A stretch of 64,000 nt of DNA. It comes from Candidatus Aalborgicola danicus (GTDB lineage: Bacteria; Pseudomonadota; Gammaproteobacteria; Burkholderiales; Burkholderiaceae_C). Below, piece after piece: positions 28,591-37,196 of the stretch. Both the position numbers and the translations under genes were made by a program. Each line of letters begins with the position of its first letter. The stretch's first letter is position 1. The notes below the pieces were generated by a model. That model did no database searches and was not told the origin of the DNA. It saw nothing but the letters and a program-made list of their open reading frames with translations. The stretch is from positions 227,240-291,239 of the forward strand of contig JADJBC010000008.1 of the NCBI GenBank assembly GCA_016703945.1, given 5' to 3'.

Positions 28591-29523
28591 ATGGCCCTGC
28601 ACCGGCCTAACCCTCCCCCCAACCGAAACGGCGTGGGTGCCAGCTGCGTGGTGCTACCTGCCGGGCCGTGGGCGCTGCTCATCGACTTTTTGCCGCAGCG
28701 CTTTCCAGGCGTCAGCACGGATACCTGGCTGCAGCGCCTGCACGCGGGCGATGTGATCGACGACCAGGGCCGGGTGCTGGGCCCCGATGCACCCTACTGC
28801 GCCGGACTTCGCCTGTACTACTTTCGCGCGCTGGCCACCGAACCGCACATTCCCTTTGAGGCCACGATACTCTGGCAAGACGACCATTTGCTGGTGGTGG
28901 ACAAGCCGCATTTCCTGCCGGTAATGCCCTCCGGCAAGTACCTGCAAGAGACGGTGCTGATCCGCCTGAAGAACGCGCTGGGGCTGGAGGCGCTGTCCCC
29001 CATCCACCGCATTGACCGCGACACCGCCGGGCTGGTGCTGTTCTCCAAACAGGTGGCCAGCCGAGGCGCCTACCAGGAGCTGTTCCGCACGCGCCAGGTC
29101 GACAAGACCTATGAATGCATCGCACCCTGGAACCCGGACTTGCCCTGGCCGTTAAAACGCGAAAGCCGTATGGCCCCGTCCGCCCACTTCATGCAACAGG
29201 CCGAGGTGGACGGCGCACCCAATGCACTGACCCACATCACGCCCATCGAGGTGTTGGACGCATTGGCCCGTTATGCGTTGAAGCCCGTCACCGGCCAGCG
29301 CCACCAGTTGCGTGTGCACATGGCGGCTTTAGGTTTACCCATTGTGGATGACGGTATCTACCCGGTTCTGACACCAGAAGGCATCGCCGACTACGACCGG
29401 CCCCTGCAATTGCTGGCTAAAAGTATTGCGTTTACCGACCCCTTGACCGGCGAGGCGCGGCGTTTCGAAAGCCACAAAAAACTACGGGGACTGGCAGAAG
29501 TTCAATGTCAAACTACTGCCTAG
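28591..29523 (+). CDS. RluA-family pseudouridine synthase
   Basis: 310 residues. It isomerises uridine to pseudouridine in rRNA or tRNA. The catalytic aspartate is in IHRIDRDTAGLVLF (near residue 140), preceded by DDHLLVVDKPHFLPV and followed by the family C-terminal block KPVTGQRHQLRVHMAALGLP. The N-terminus carries a short S4-like part (FPGVSTDTWLQRLHAGDV). The sequence most resembles the RluA-type proteins without an assigned target. The TAG stop is the first three bases of a dispersed repeat at 29521. Confidence 0.9.
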   Translation: MALHRPNPPPNRNGVGASCVVLPAGPWALLIDFLPQRFPGVSTDTWLQRLHAGDVIDDQGRVLGPDAPYCAGLRLYYFRALATEPHIPFEATILWQDDHLLVVDKPHFLPVMPSGKYLQETVLIRLKNALGLEALSPIHRIDRDTAGLVLFSKQVASRGAYQELFRTRQVDKTYECIAPWNPDLPWPLKRESRMAPSAHFMQQAEVDGAPNALTHITPIEVLDALARYALKPVTGQRHQLRVHMAALGLPIVDDGIYPVLTPEGIADYDRPLQLLAKSIAFTDPLTGEARRFESHKKLRGLAEVQCQTTA

Positions 29524-29563
29524 CCCCCGTAATCATTACACAAGATGCTACCATTTAGATAGC
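29521..29563 (-). repeat. dispersed 43-bp repeat between convergent genes
   Basis: On the minus strand it begins GCTATCTAAATGGTAGC and ends TTACGGGGGCTA. It supplies the stop codon of the pseudouridine synthase gene and almost fills the 55-bp gap to the convergent acyl-CoA synthetase gene, where it could act as a bidirectional transcript end. Confidence 0.6.
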
Positions 29564-29578
29564 ATTTGCCTCAGCCGT

Positions 29579-31258
29579 TTACGACCACTGCACCTTGCCA
29601 CTGGCGCTGTACCAGGCGTCCACCTTGGCATTGACTTCACCTTCAATGCGCGAGCGTTTAATCTTCATGGTGGGCGTCAGGAAGCCGTTTTCAATGGTCC
29701 AAGGCTGCTGTGCGATCACAATCATTTGCAGTTTTTCATGGTTGACCAGCTCGGCATTGACGTCCTTGAGCAACTGGGTCAATTGGGCCTCTACTTCCTT
29801 ACGGAATGCAGGGTCTTTTTGCTTGGGTCGCACGTCTTCTGCCAGCATCACCATGGCGTAAGCAGCGGGTTGACCCAGCCCGGACACCATGCTCATTTCA
29901 ACCAGCGGGTGCGCATTCAGGCTGTTCTCAATGGGCGCCGGCGCCACGTATTCGCCTTTGGAGGTTTTGAACAACTCCTTGACCCGTCCGGTGATCTTTA
30001 GCAGACCATCGGCACGGCGCTCACCCCGGTCACCGGTGCGGAAGAATCCATCGGCAGTGAAGACTTCTGCATCCAGATCAGGGCGTTTGTAGTAGCCCAC
30101 CAGCTGCCCAGGAGACTTGATCAGGATCTCGCCCTCTTCGCTGATACGCACCTCAACGCCCGGAAGTGGCACACCCACGCAGCCAGGCATGTTGATCTCG
30201 GGCGTTGAGTTGTGGGAATAGGCAAAGTCTTCCGACATCGCATAACCCTCAATCATGTTGAGGCCTAAGCGGCGATACCAGTTGATGAGATCTGCCGGAA
30301 TAGGCGCTGAGCCACTGCCCGCCAGCAAGGCCTGGTCCAGGCCCAGGTTCTTGAGGACCTTGCGTTTGACAATACCGCCCAGAATCGGAATGCCAAGCAA
30401 GCGGTTCAGCTTCTTGGGCGGCATCTTGGCGAACACGCCTTGCTGGAACTTCAGCCACAGGCGGGGCACGGAAATGAAGGTCGTGGGCCGTGCGCGGTTG
30501 AGGTCTGCAACAAAAGTGTCCAGACTTTCGGCAAAAAAGACATGAGTCTTGCCGTCCACAATGGATGCACATTCCACCCAGGCGCGCTCAAACACGTGGG
30601 CCAGCGGCAGATAGGACAGGATGCGGTTGTCATCAATGTCCCCAATTCGCGATTTGATGTCCTTGGAAATGTTTTCACTGACCTGGGTGATGCGCTCAAA
30701 GCTGTGCATCACGCCTTTGGGTGTGCCGGTTGACCCGGAGGTGTAGAGCAGAATGGCGATGTCCTTGCCATCGCGCGCAATGCGGCCGGTCAGCGGCTTG
30801 GTGCGGCCGACAATCGCGTCCCACTGCTCATAACTATTTTTGGGAGCCAGAGGGAAGGAAATGCAGGGCAACGACGCTGGAATACCCGGCTTTTGCTGTT
30901 CCCAGGTGTCGAGTTTGCCAATAAACAGCATGCTCGCACCGCTGTGCTCCAGGACATAACCGATGGTTTCTGCGGTCTCAGTCGGGAAGATCGCGACCGT
31001 GGTGCATCCAGCCATCCAGATAGCCAACTCGGCCATGAAAAAGTGGGCGCAGTTTTTGGACAACAGTGCAATGCGGGCACCAGGTTCGAATCCCTGCGCC
31101 TTGATGTGTGCCGCCATGCGACGCGCCTGATCCAGCGTCTGCTTCCATGTGTAGTCCACCACCTGACCGCCACCGACGGGTTGGGTTAAATAAACCCGGT
31201 CCGCCAGCTTGGCTTCATGGTCGTACACATAGTCCAGAATCAGTTTGGGTTTAGCCAC
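29579..31258 (-). CDS. AMP-dependent long-chain acyl-CoA synthetase
   Basis: 559 residues of the adenylate-forming family that activates fatty acids to acyl-CoA via an acyl-AMP. The P-loop-like motif is ILLYTSGSTGTPKGVMH, the A5 region reads MIEGYAMSEDFAYSH, the hinge/A8 motif GDRGERRADGLLKITGRVKE and the C-terminal lysine segment NGFLTPTMKIKR. It resembles FadD15/FAA-type enzymes of the long-chain class. It is monocistronic, with a clear upstream gap to the divergent helicase gene. Chain-length preference cannot be read from the sequence. Confidence 0.9.
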   Translation of the reverse strand: MAKPKLILDYVYDHEAKLADRVYLTQPVGGGQVVDYTWKQTLDQARRMAAHIKAQGFEPGARIALLSKNCAHFFMAELAIWMAGCTTVAIFPTETAETIGYVLEHSGASMLFIGKLDTWEQQKPGIPASLPCISFPLAPKNSYEQWDAIVGRTKPLTGRIARDGKDIAILLYTSGSTGTPKGVMHSFERITQVSENISKDIKSRIGDIDDNRILSYLPLAHVFERAWVECASIVDGKTHVFFAESLDTFVADLNRARPTTFISVPRLWLKFQQGVFAKMPPKKLNRLLGIPILGGIVKRKVLKNLGLDQALLAGSGSAPIPADLINWYRRLGLNMIEGYAMSEDFAYSHNSTPEINMPGCVGVPLPGVEVRISEEGEILIKSPGQLVGYYKRPDLDAEVFTADGFFRTGDRGERRADGLLKITGRVKELFKTSKGEYVAPAPIENSLNAHPLVEMSMVSGLGQPAAYAMVMLAEDVRPKQKDPAFRKEVEAQLTQLLKDVNAELVNHEKLQMIVIAQQPWTIENGFLTPTMKIKRSRIEGEVNAKVDAWYSASGKVQWS

Positions 31259-31362
31259 CGCAGGTCTCCTTGTAAGTTGAAGGCAAATAATACCCTATCG
31301 CGCAGTCCCACGACACAGGGAAAAGCCCCTATACGCTATAGACAGGGCTCTCCAGTTTGCAT

Positions 31363-33591
31363 ATGCCAACCGGTATATTCGGTGCTTCTTGGAGTCTTGC
31401 GGCCGCCTTCTCTCTCTCTGTTCTATTGGAATGTTTCTTGAGTCCTGAAAATTTGGCCGACCTGTCGTTGGCGGCGTTCGAGGCAGTCGTCTGCGCGACA
31501 CCTGGCTTTCGTCCTCGCCTGGGCCAGCACGAAATGGCCGCCTGTGTGGCCGCCACCCTGGCCCGCGCCGACCTGGGTGAACACCCCACACCCGCCAAGG
31601 CCATCGCCGTCATCCAGGCCGGCACCGGTGTCGGCAAATCGGCGGCCTATGCGTCCACCGCCGTGGCGCTGGCACTGGAGCGCAAGACCCGGGTGCTGAT
31701 CTCCACCGCCACCGTGGCGCTGCAGGAGCAGCTGATGACCAAGGACCTGCCCGCCTTGGCACTGACCATGGACAAGCCCTTCGTGTTTGCGCTGGCCAAG
31801 GGCCGCGGGCGCTACGTGTGCAAGCTCAAGCTGGAGCGCCTGGTTGGCAATGGCGGCGCGCCCGAGGACCTGTTTGACGCCGATGACGATGCGCCCAAGC
31901 CGCAGAAGTTTGGATCGGTGCTGTCCCAGGAAGAGGCTGAGGAGCGCCGCATCCATCTGTACGAGAACATGGCCACCCTGCTCGCCACCAGCCAATGGGA
32001 TGGCGACCGCGACACCCTGGCCGAGGCACCGGACCCACGCGACTGGTCAACCGTCGCCGCCGAGCGCCACACCTGCACCGTGCGCCACTGCCCGCGTTTT
32101 CGCGACTGCAGCTACTACGAAGCCCGCACCCGCCTGGCCGAGGCCAATGTCATCGTCGCCAACCACGACCTGGTGCTGGCGTCGCTGGGCATGAAGACCC
32201 TGCCCGAGCTGGACAGCTGCCTGGTTATTTTTGACGAAGGCCACCACCTGCCCGCGGTGGCGCTGGACCAGTTCTCCAGCAGTATGGACATGAGCAACCT
32301 GCGCTGGCTGGACAAACTGCCCAAGATCGTGGGCGAAGTCAGCAGCGCCCTGCACATACACGCGGGCGAAGACGTGGCCACGGTCACCAGCCAGCTCAAG
32401 GGCGCCCTCACCCAATTGGCCCGCATGGCCATGGACCTGGTGTGGGAGCAGACCGGCAAGAATCCAGACGGCGGCGGCCAGGACGGCACGCTGCGCTTTG
32501 CCCATGGCGTATTGCCCGAAGAATTGACCGAACCCGTGTCACAAATCCACGCCCAAGCGTTGGGTCTATCCAAAGCACTGGAGGCCCTGGGCCTGGAGGT
32601 GAAGGCCGTGGCCAAAGAAGACCCCAGCCAAGCCACGCAGTGTGCCCAGTTGTACGCCAAGATGGGTGCGCTGGCACCACGTCTGAACGGTGTGGTGTCC
32701 ACGGCCAGCCTGCTGCTGGAGCATGGGGCCCAACCTCTGGCCAAGTGGCTCCAGGCCGAGAGTGAACACGGCTACCTGACCATGACCGCCCACGCCTGCC
32801 CCATCGTGCCGGGTGACCTGTTGCGCCAGTTCCTGTGGAGCCAGGTACGCGGTGCGGTGCTGACATCGGCATCGCTGACCAGTTGCGGCAGCTTTGATTA
32901 CTTTCTGCACGAGGCCGGCCTGATCAACAACCCGAATGTGCAGGCACTCGAAGTGGCCAGCCCCTTTGACTACAACCGGCAAGGCACATTGACCGTGGTG
33001 CACACCACGGCTGACCCCAAGCAGGCCGACGCCTACACCCGCGAAATGGTCACCGAGCTGATGCAGGACCTGACCCAGGTAGAAACGGGCGCATTGGTGT
33101 TGTTCACCTCGCGCGCACAAATGCGCGTGGCCACCGAAGCCCTGCCCGCCAGTTTGATGGAAGTGGTGTTGGTGCAGGGCACACAGTCCCGCGCACGTTT
33201 ATTGGGCTCCCACATGGCGCGGGTGGAATCAGGTCTGCCATCGGTCATCTTTGGCATGCAGTCCTTTGGCGAGGGGCTGGACCTGCCCGGCAAGTTATGC
33301 GACACGGTATTTATCACCAAGCTGCCCTTCGCTCCACCGTCCGAGCCGGTGGACGAGGCCCGCGCGGAATGGCTGCGCAGCGTGGGGCGCGATCCGTTTA
33401 ATGAACTGGTGATACCCGCCACCGGTATCAAACTACTGCAATGGACCGGCCGCGCCATCCGCACCGAAAACGACCATGCGGCCGTTATTTGTTACGACAA
33501 GCGTTTGCAGTTGCAGACCTATGGTCGACGCATGTTGGCCGGTCTGCCGCCCTACCGACTTTTGCAGCGGAAAAATGGGCGTATTATTTGA
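31363..33591 (+). CDS. DinG-type ATP-dependent DNA helicase
   Basis: An iron-sulfur superfamily 2 helicase of the XPD/DinG group, about 740 residues. Walker A is AGTGVGKSAAYAS. Four cysteines, in RYVCKLKLERL and HTCTVRHCPRFRDCSYY, are placed to hold a 4Fe-4S cluster. The DEAH variant is VIFDEGHHLP and motif VI QWTGRAIRTENDHA. The N-terminus is unclear: similarity starts at LSLAAFEAVVCATPGFRPR, and TTG codons at 31426 and 31438 could be the true start in place of the ATG used here. Helicases of this type resolve R-loops and replication blocks. Confidence 0.88.
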   Translation: MPTGIFGASWSLAAAFSLSVLLECFLSPENLADLSLAAFEAVVCATPGFRPRLGQHEMAACVAATLARADLGEHPTPAKAIAVIQAGTGVGKSAAYASTAVALALERKTRVLISTATVALQEQLMTKDLPALALTMDKPFVFALAKGRGRYVCKLKLERLVGNGGAPEDLFDADDDAPKPQKFGSVLSQEEAEERRIHLYENMATLLATSQWDGDRDTLAEAPDPRDWSTVAAERHTCTVRHCPRFRDCSYYEARTRLAEANVIVANHDLVLASLGMKTLPELDSCLVIFDEGHHLPAVALDQFSSSMDMSNLRWLDKLPKIVGEVSSALHIHAGEDVATVTSQLKGALTQLARMAMDLVWEQTGKNPDGGGQDGTLRFAHGVLPEELTEPVSQIHAQALGLSKALEALGLEVKAVAKEDPSQATQCAQLYAKMGALAPRLNGVVSTASLLLEHGAQPLAKWLQAESEHGYLTMTAHACPIVPGDLLRQFLWSQVRGAVLTSASLTSCGSFDYFLHEAGLINNPNVQALEVASPFDYNRQGTLTVVHTTADPKQADAYTREMVTELMQDLTQVETGALVLFTSRAQMRVATEALPASLMEVVLVQGTQSRARLLGSHMARVESGLPSVIFGMQSFGEGLDLPGKLCDTVFITKLPFAPPSEPVDEARAEWLRSVGRDPFNELVIPATGIKLLQWTGRAIRTENDHAAVICYDKRLQLQTYGRRMLAGLPPYRLLQRKNGRII

Positions 33592-33635
33592 AGCGCCTCT
33601 TCGCCCCGCCCGCCACTTTTCCGAGCCCTTGAACC

Positions 33636-34175
33636 ATGACCCTGTCTACCAAAAACATTGTGTTGATCGTGTTTGCACTGCTACTCAGTGGCTGTGAATC
33701 CATGACCGTCTCGGAGTGCAAGGTGGCCGACTGGTCGCGCGTGGGTGCCGCCGATGGCGCCAAGGGAGAAAGTGACCGCCGAATTGCCGACTACACCGAA
33801 GACTGCGGCAAGGCCGGCATTGTTCCGAACGCCAAAGCCTATCGGCGGGGTTGGGATGTCGGAATTGTGCAATTTTGCACGGCAGCGAACGGCTGGCGCG
33901 AGGGCGTGCAGGGTCACTCCAGCAAAGCCTCGGTATGCCAGGGTCAGACGGGCTATTCCGCATTTTCCCGCTACCTGGAAGCCGGCTTGGAGGTCTACCG
34001 CCTCAATGAGAAAATTCAGCGCAATACCAGAGAGATCGCGCGTCTGCAGGACAAACTTGAAGCGTCCAAAAAAGACGATGAAAAGAAAGACATTCGCGCC
34101 GACCTGCGCCACCTGGATCGCGAACAATTCCGTCTCAGAAATATGTTGACACAGCAGCAGTTTCTCAAACCATGA
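33636..34175 (+). CDS. DUF2799-type lipoprotein
   Basis: 179 residues with a signal peptide and lipobox LLSGCES (acylated Cys near residue 20). The mature part starts with C-x4-W...GAADGAKG and repeats a G-W-D-V-G-I-V-Q-F-C pattern typical of DUF2799, a small outer-membrane-associated family of unknown function. The last 60 residues are a charged coiled coil (LEASKKDDEKKDIRADLRHL). The gene lies 44 bp after the helicase gene in the same direction. Confidence 0.75.
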   Translation: MTLSTKNIVLIVFALLLSGCESMTVSECKVADWSRVGAADGAKGESDRRIADYTEDCGKAGIVPNAKAYRRGWDVGIVQFCTAANGWREGVQGHSSKASVCQGQTGYSAFSRYLEAGLEVYRLNEKIQRNTREIARLQDKLEASKKDDEKKDIRADLRHLDREQFRLRNMLTQQQFLKP

Positions 34176-34196
34176 AGCGGGTGTTTGGCGCGCTGG

Positions 34197-35201
34197 TCAG
34201 ACCGGCTGCTGACCGAGCTGCAACTTGACTTCAGCGATAGCCTCGTTGGACAAGCGGTTCCCGTACTGACTGACCACCCGACCTGCGGCCATGTTTGCAA
34301 ACCACGCGGCGTGGGTGTGGGTGTGTCCGTGGGTTGCCGCGTACAAAAAGGCCCCCGCAAACATATCCCCTGCCCCATTGGTATCCAGAGCTTTGACCGG
34401 TACCACAGGAACGTCGGTCTGCTGCCCGCCCTCCAATACCCGGCACCCTTTGGCGCTGCGGGTCAGGCACACGGTGCGTGCAACCTGGCGCAGTTGGCGG
34501 CAAACAACCTCCAGATCGTCCGAGCCGCACCAGGTGTGTGCCTCTTCTTCGTTGCAAAAAAGATAGTCCAGCCCGTCACCCACCATGGCCTCCAAGCCGG
34601 AGCGGCAAAACTTGATCATGCTCATGTCGCTCAAGGTGGCCGCCAGGGCGACTCCCGCCTCACGGGCTATGGCACGCCCTTGCAAAGCTGCTTCCAGCCC
34701 GGTGGGTGAAGCTGCCAGGTAACCCTCCATGTAGTAGACCCGGGAACGCGCAATGTCATGGGGATGCAAGGCGGTGTGGTCCAGATCGGCAGTCGCCCCA
34801 AGAAAGGTGCTCATGCTGCGTTCAGCATCCGGTGTCACCATGACCAGGCAACTGCCGGTCTGACCAACCGGAGGTTTCATATGGGTCAGGTTGGTTGCGA
34901 CACCTTTGGCGACCAGGTCTTCCCGGTAAAAAGCACCTAACTCGTCATCGGCGACGCGACAACTGTAAAAGGCCTTGCCGCCCAGCTGCGCAACAGCCAC
35001 CACGGTATTGCCAGCCGAACCACCACCGGTGCGCCGAGCGCGCAGCCCGTGCACATGGGACAACAGATCGGCCCGCCTGGCGGCGTCAATCAGGGTCATG
35101 TGCCGCTTCTCGACACCCATGGCATGCAGTTGCTGGTCGCTGACTTCGTATTCGGAATCCACCAGGGCGTTACCAATGGCGTACAGGTCGTAATGTGTCA
35201 T
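34197..35201 (-). CDS. PfkB-family nucleoside (adenosine-type) kinase
   Basis: 334 residues of the ribokinase/PfkB family, phosphorylating a nucleoside or sugar with ATP. The N-terminal signature is GGGSAGNTVVAVAQLGG, and the C-terminal signature with the catalytic Asp is DTNGAGDMFAGAFLYAAT. The N-terminus YDLYAIGNALVDSEYEV and length match bacterial proteins annotated as adenosine kinase. Convergent with the DUF2799 gene (21-bp gap) and followed upstream by fpr in the same direction. Confidence 0.85.
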   Translation of the reverse strand: MTHYDLYAIGNALVDSEYEVSDQQLHAMGVEKRHMTLIDAARRADLLSHVHGLRARRTGGGSAGNTVVAVAQLGGKAFYSCRVADDELGAFYREDLVAKGVATNLTHMKPPVGQTGSCLVMVTPDAERSMSTFLGATADLDHTALHPHDIARSRVYYMEGYLAASPTGLEAALQGRAIAREAGVALAATLSDMSMIKFCRSGLEAMVGDGLDYLFCNEEEAHTWCGSDDLEVVCRQLRQVARTVCLTRSAKGCRVLEGGQQTDVPVVPVKALDTNGAGDMFAGAFLYAATHGHTHTHAAWFANMAAGRVVSQYGNRLSNEAIAEVKLQLGQQPV

Positions 35202-35257
35202 GCAGATAGTGAATTAAAAGCTAAGAAGACGTCGATGCACCGGCAGTATCGCGCGGT

Positions 35258-36034
35258 TTACTGTTCGGCAAAGGCACGTTCGATGACGAAATCCGCCTGT
35301 TTGGTCGTGTTGCCTTCCATGAAGCCACGCTTTTCCAGCATGTGTTTCAGATCACGCAGCATCGCCGGGCTGCCACACAACATGACGCGGTCGGTGTCCG
35401 GGTTGAGCTTGGGCAAGCCAAATTCGGCTTCGATCGTGCCCGCTTCGAATAGATCGGGAATTCGCCCCCGGTTCTTGAATGTCTCGCGGGTCACCGTCGG
35501 GAAATAATGCAATTGTTTGGTGACCATCTCGCCCAGGAATTCATTGGCCGGTAGATCAATGGTCAGATAGTCCATGTAGGCCAACTCAGCCACCTCCCGC
35601 ACACCGTGGACCAGCACCACTTTTTCAAATTTCTCGTAGGTTTCGGGGTCCCGTACGATGCTCAAGAAGGGCGCTAAACCGGTGCCAGTTCCCAACAGGT
35701 ACAACGTCTTGCCCGGCAGCAAATAATCAATCAGCAAGGTCCCTGTGGGCTTGCGGCCGACGACGATCTTGTCGCCCACTTTGATGTGCTGCAGGCGTGA
35801 AGTCAGCGGGCCATCCTGCACTTTGATGCTCAAAAACTCCAGATGGTCTTCGTAGTTGGCGCTGACGATGCTGTAGGCACGCAGCAGGGGTTTGCCGGTT
35901 TCCAGACGCAACCCGATCATCGTGAAGTGCCCATTGGAAAAGCGCAGCGCCGGGTCACGCGTGGTGGTGAAGCTGAACAGGCGGTCGGTCCAGTGGTGGA
36001 CGCTCAATACGGTTTCTTCCTGGAATGCACTCAT
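35258..36034 (-). CDS. fpr: ferredoxin/flavodoxin-NADP+ reductase
   Basis: 258 residues, FAD-dependent, exchanging electrons between NADPH and ferredoxin or flavodoxin. It has FAD-binding RAYSIVSANYEDHLEF, the NADP domain GTGTGLAPFLSIVRDPE, LVHGVREVAELAY and MLCGSPAML, and ends with the aromatic-poor AFAEQ tail typical of the bacterial subclass I (Azotobacter/E. coli-like) enzymes. It is a plausible electron partner for the PFOR-like operon in the same window, although unlinked. Confidence 0.93.
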   Translation of the reverse strand: MSAFQEETVLSVHHWTDRLFSFTTTRDPALRFSNGHFTMIGLRLETGKPLLRAYSIVSANYEDHLEFLSIKVQDGPLTSRLQHIKVGDKIVVGRKPTGTLLIDYLLPGKTLYLLGTGTGLAPFLSIVRDPETYEKFEKVVLVHGVREVAELAYMDYLTIDLPANEFLGEMVTKQLHYFPTVTRETFKNRGRIPDLFEAGTIEAEFGLPKLNPDTDRVMLCGSPAMLRDLKHMLEKRGFMEGNTTKQADFVIERAFAEQ

Positions 36035-36421
36035 GGGGGCCCTTGCGATGATTCAAAAACGAACTTGGGGAAAACCCTTTAGTGTAAATCGTTCCGAAGG
36101 CCTTCCTGTCGCCGCCTTTACCAACGGGTCAACGCCCTACATCGAGCAAGGTGGACGGCAGGGCTTACGTTCTCCGGCTCGCTTCGGGGGCGGACGGACT
36201 TGTCTGCAAGCCTCGTCGCATCAGCGCTTTGGTTGACACGCCTGCTCTGCCGCAACCGTGAGTGCGACCTGCGCCCGCAATCCACACCGACCACCTTGAG
36301 TGGCGATGTTTGAAGGGGAGCAGTGATGCACGGCGCACACGCATTGCGGGCATCCACACGGTGCTTTTTTAAGCCGGGTATGCCACATTCCGGTCTTTAA
36401 GGAGCTCAATTTGGCTGCCCG
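36035..36421. other. gene-poor region with no recognised gene
   Basis: About 390 bases upstream of fpr. Short open frames exist on both strands (for example a minus-strand frame reading RQSRRVNQSADATRLADKS), but none has a ribosome site or a family I recognise. The GC-rich part 36118-36360 looks like decayed or repeat-derived sequence. The segment 36360-36421 contains the out-of-frame continuation of the TMEM175 remnant. Confidence 0.4.
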
Positions 36422-36523
36422 TTAGTTGACATTCACGGCCAGCACCTTCATCTCCAGCACCATGATCGCGATGATGATGGCAATCACGCCATCGCTGAAT
36501 ACTTCCAGTCGGTTTTTGTTCAC
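36422..36523 (-). pseudogene. TMEM175-family channel remnant (N-terminal fragment)
   Basis: A 33-codon frame starting GTG reads VNKNRLEVFSDGVIAIII then AIMVLEMKV, the first transmembrane helix and the RxxxFSDG signature of the TMEM175 (DUF1211) potassium channel family. It stops at 36422; another frame continues with GSQIELLKDR, resembling the next loop, before similarity ends. A complete protein is about 200 residues, so most of the gene is gone. The GTG overlaps the stop of the CDGSH gene (GTGA), suggesting it was once the second gene of that operon. Confidence 0.6.
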
Positions 36524-37173
36524 ACTGCCTCAAACCCTTCGGCCTTGTGGCTGCCATCGCAATACGGTTTGTTTTTACTGTGCCCGCAGCGGCACAGATA
36601 GGTTTCGCTCAATTTGTTGCAGGTGCGCCCCGTGCCGCTCACCACTTCGAGGTTGCCCACCAGGCGCAAGGGCCCGTTCGGCAATGGCTGCACATTCAGC
36701 GGGCCGTTGCGAGCCGCCAGAGCGGCAAAAGCGACTGTGCTCGGCTCGCCAGTCGAGACAAATGCAGCGGCCACATGGCTGCCGTCACAAAACGGCTTGT
36801 TTTGACTCTGGCCGCAGCGACACAGAGCGTCCCGCGGATTGGTCTGCGGCTGGCCCCCAATCAGCAGTTCGGCCTCCACTGCGAGCGGTCCGTTCTCCCG
36901 CACACGCACTGTGTTGACGATGGGATACCCATTGGAATCGGCAGTAGCCGTTGTGCCAGCGCTGTGACGCGCCACCGTGATCGCGCCGGAGGGACAGTTC
37001 TGGGCAATACGCACGAGTTCTGCCACGGGTTGCGCATCGGGGTGAATCCAGGCACCCACCACATTGGGCACAAACACATCCGGGTGCGACAGCACACAGC
37101 TGCGCGAATGGATGCACTTCTGTGCATCGAAATGGATGGTGGCTTCCTTGCCAGTGACGACTTCTATAGCCAT
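36520..37173 (-). CDS. CDGSH iron-sulfur protein with N-terminal 4Fe-4S mono-cluster domain
   Basis: 217 residues with three metal sites. Residues 1-75 form a divergent Fer4-19-type single-cluster domain (CIHSRSC...NCPSGAI). Two CDGSH zinc-finger-like domains follow: LCRCGQSQNKPFCDGSH (near residue 120) and LCRCGHSKNKPYCDGSH (near residue 197), each able to hold a redox-active 2Fe-2S cluster with three Cys and one His. The predicted protein is soluble with no signal peptide. It is followed by a TMEM175 remnant and lies 24 bp downstream of the MBL gene. Likely role: redox or iron-sulfur handling. Confidence 0.88.
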   Translation of the reverse strand: MAIEVVTGKEATIHFDAQKCIHSRSCVLSHPDVFVPNVVGAWIHPDAQPVAELVRIAQNCPSGAITVARHSAGTTATADSNGYPIVNTVRVRENGPLAVEAELLIGGQPQTNPRDALCRCGQSQNKPFCDGSHVAAAFVSTGEPSTVAFAALAARNGPLNVQPLPNGPLRLVGNLEVVSGTGRTCNKLSETYLCRCGHSKNKPYCDGSHKAEGFEAV

Positions 37174-37196
37174 GAAATTCTCCTTGAACTAAGCGA

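Noticed and set aside
36118..36409. Short minus-strand frames between fpr and the TMEM175 remnant
   Set aside because: Low-complexity Arg/Ser-rich translations without start signals or recognised families.
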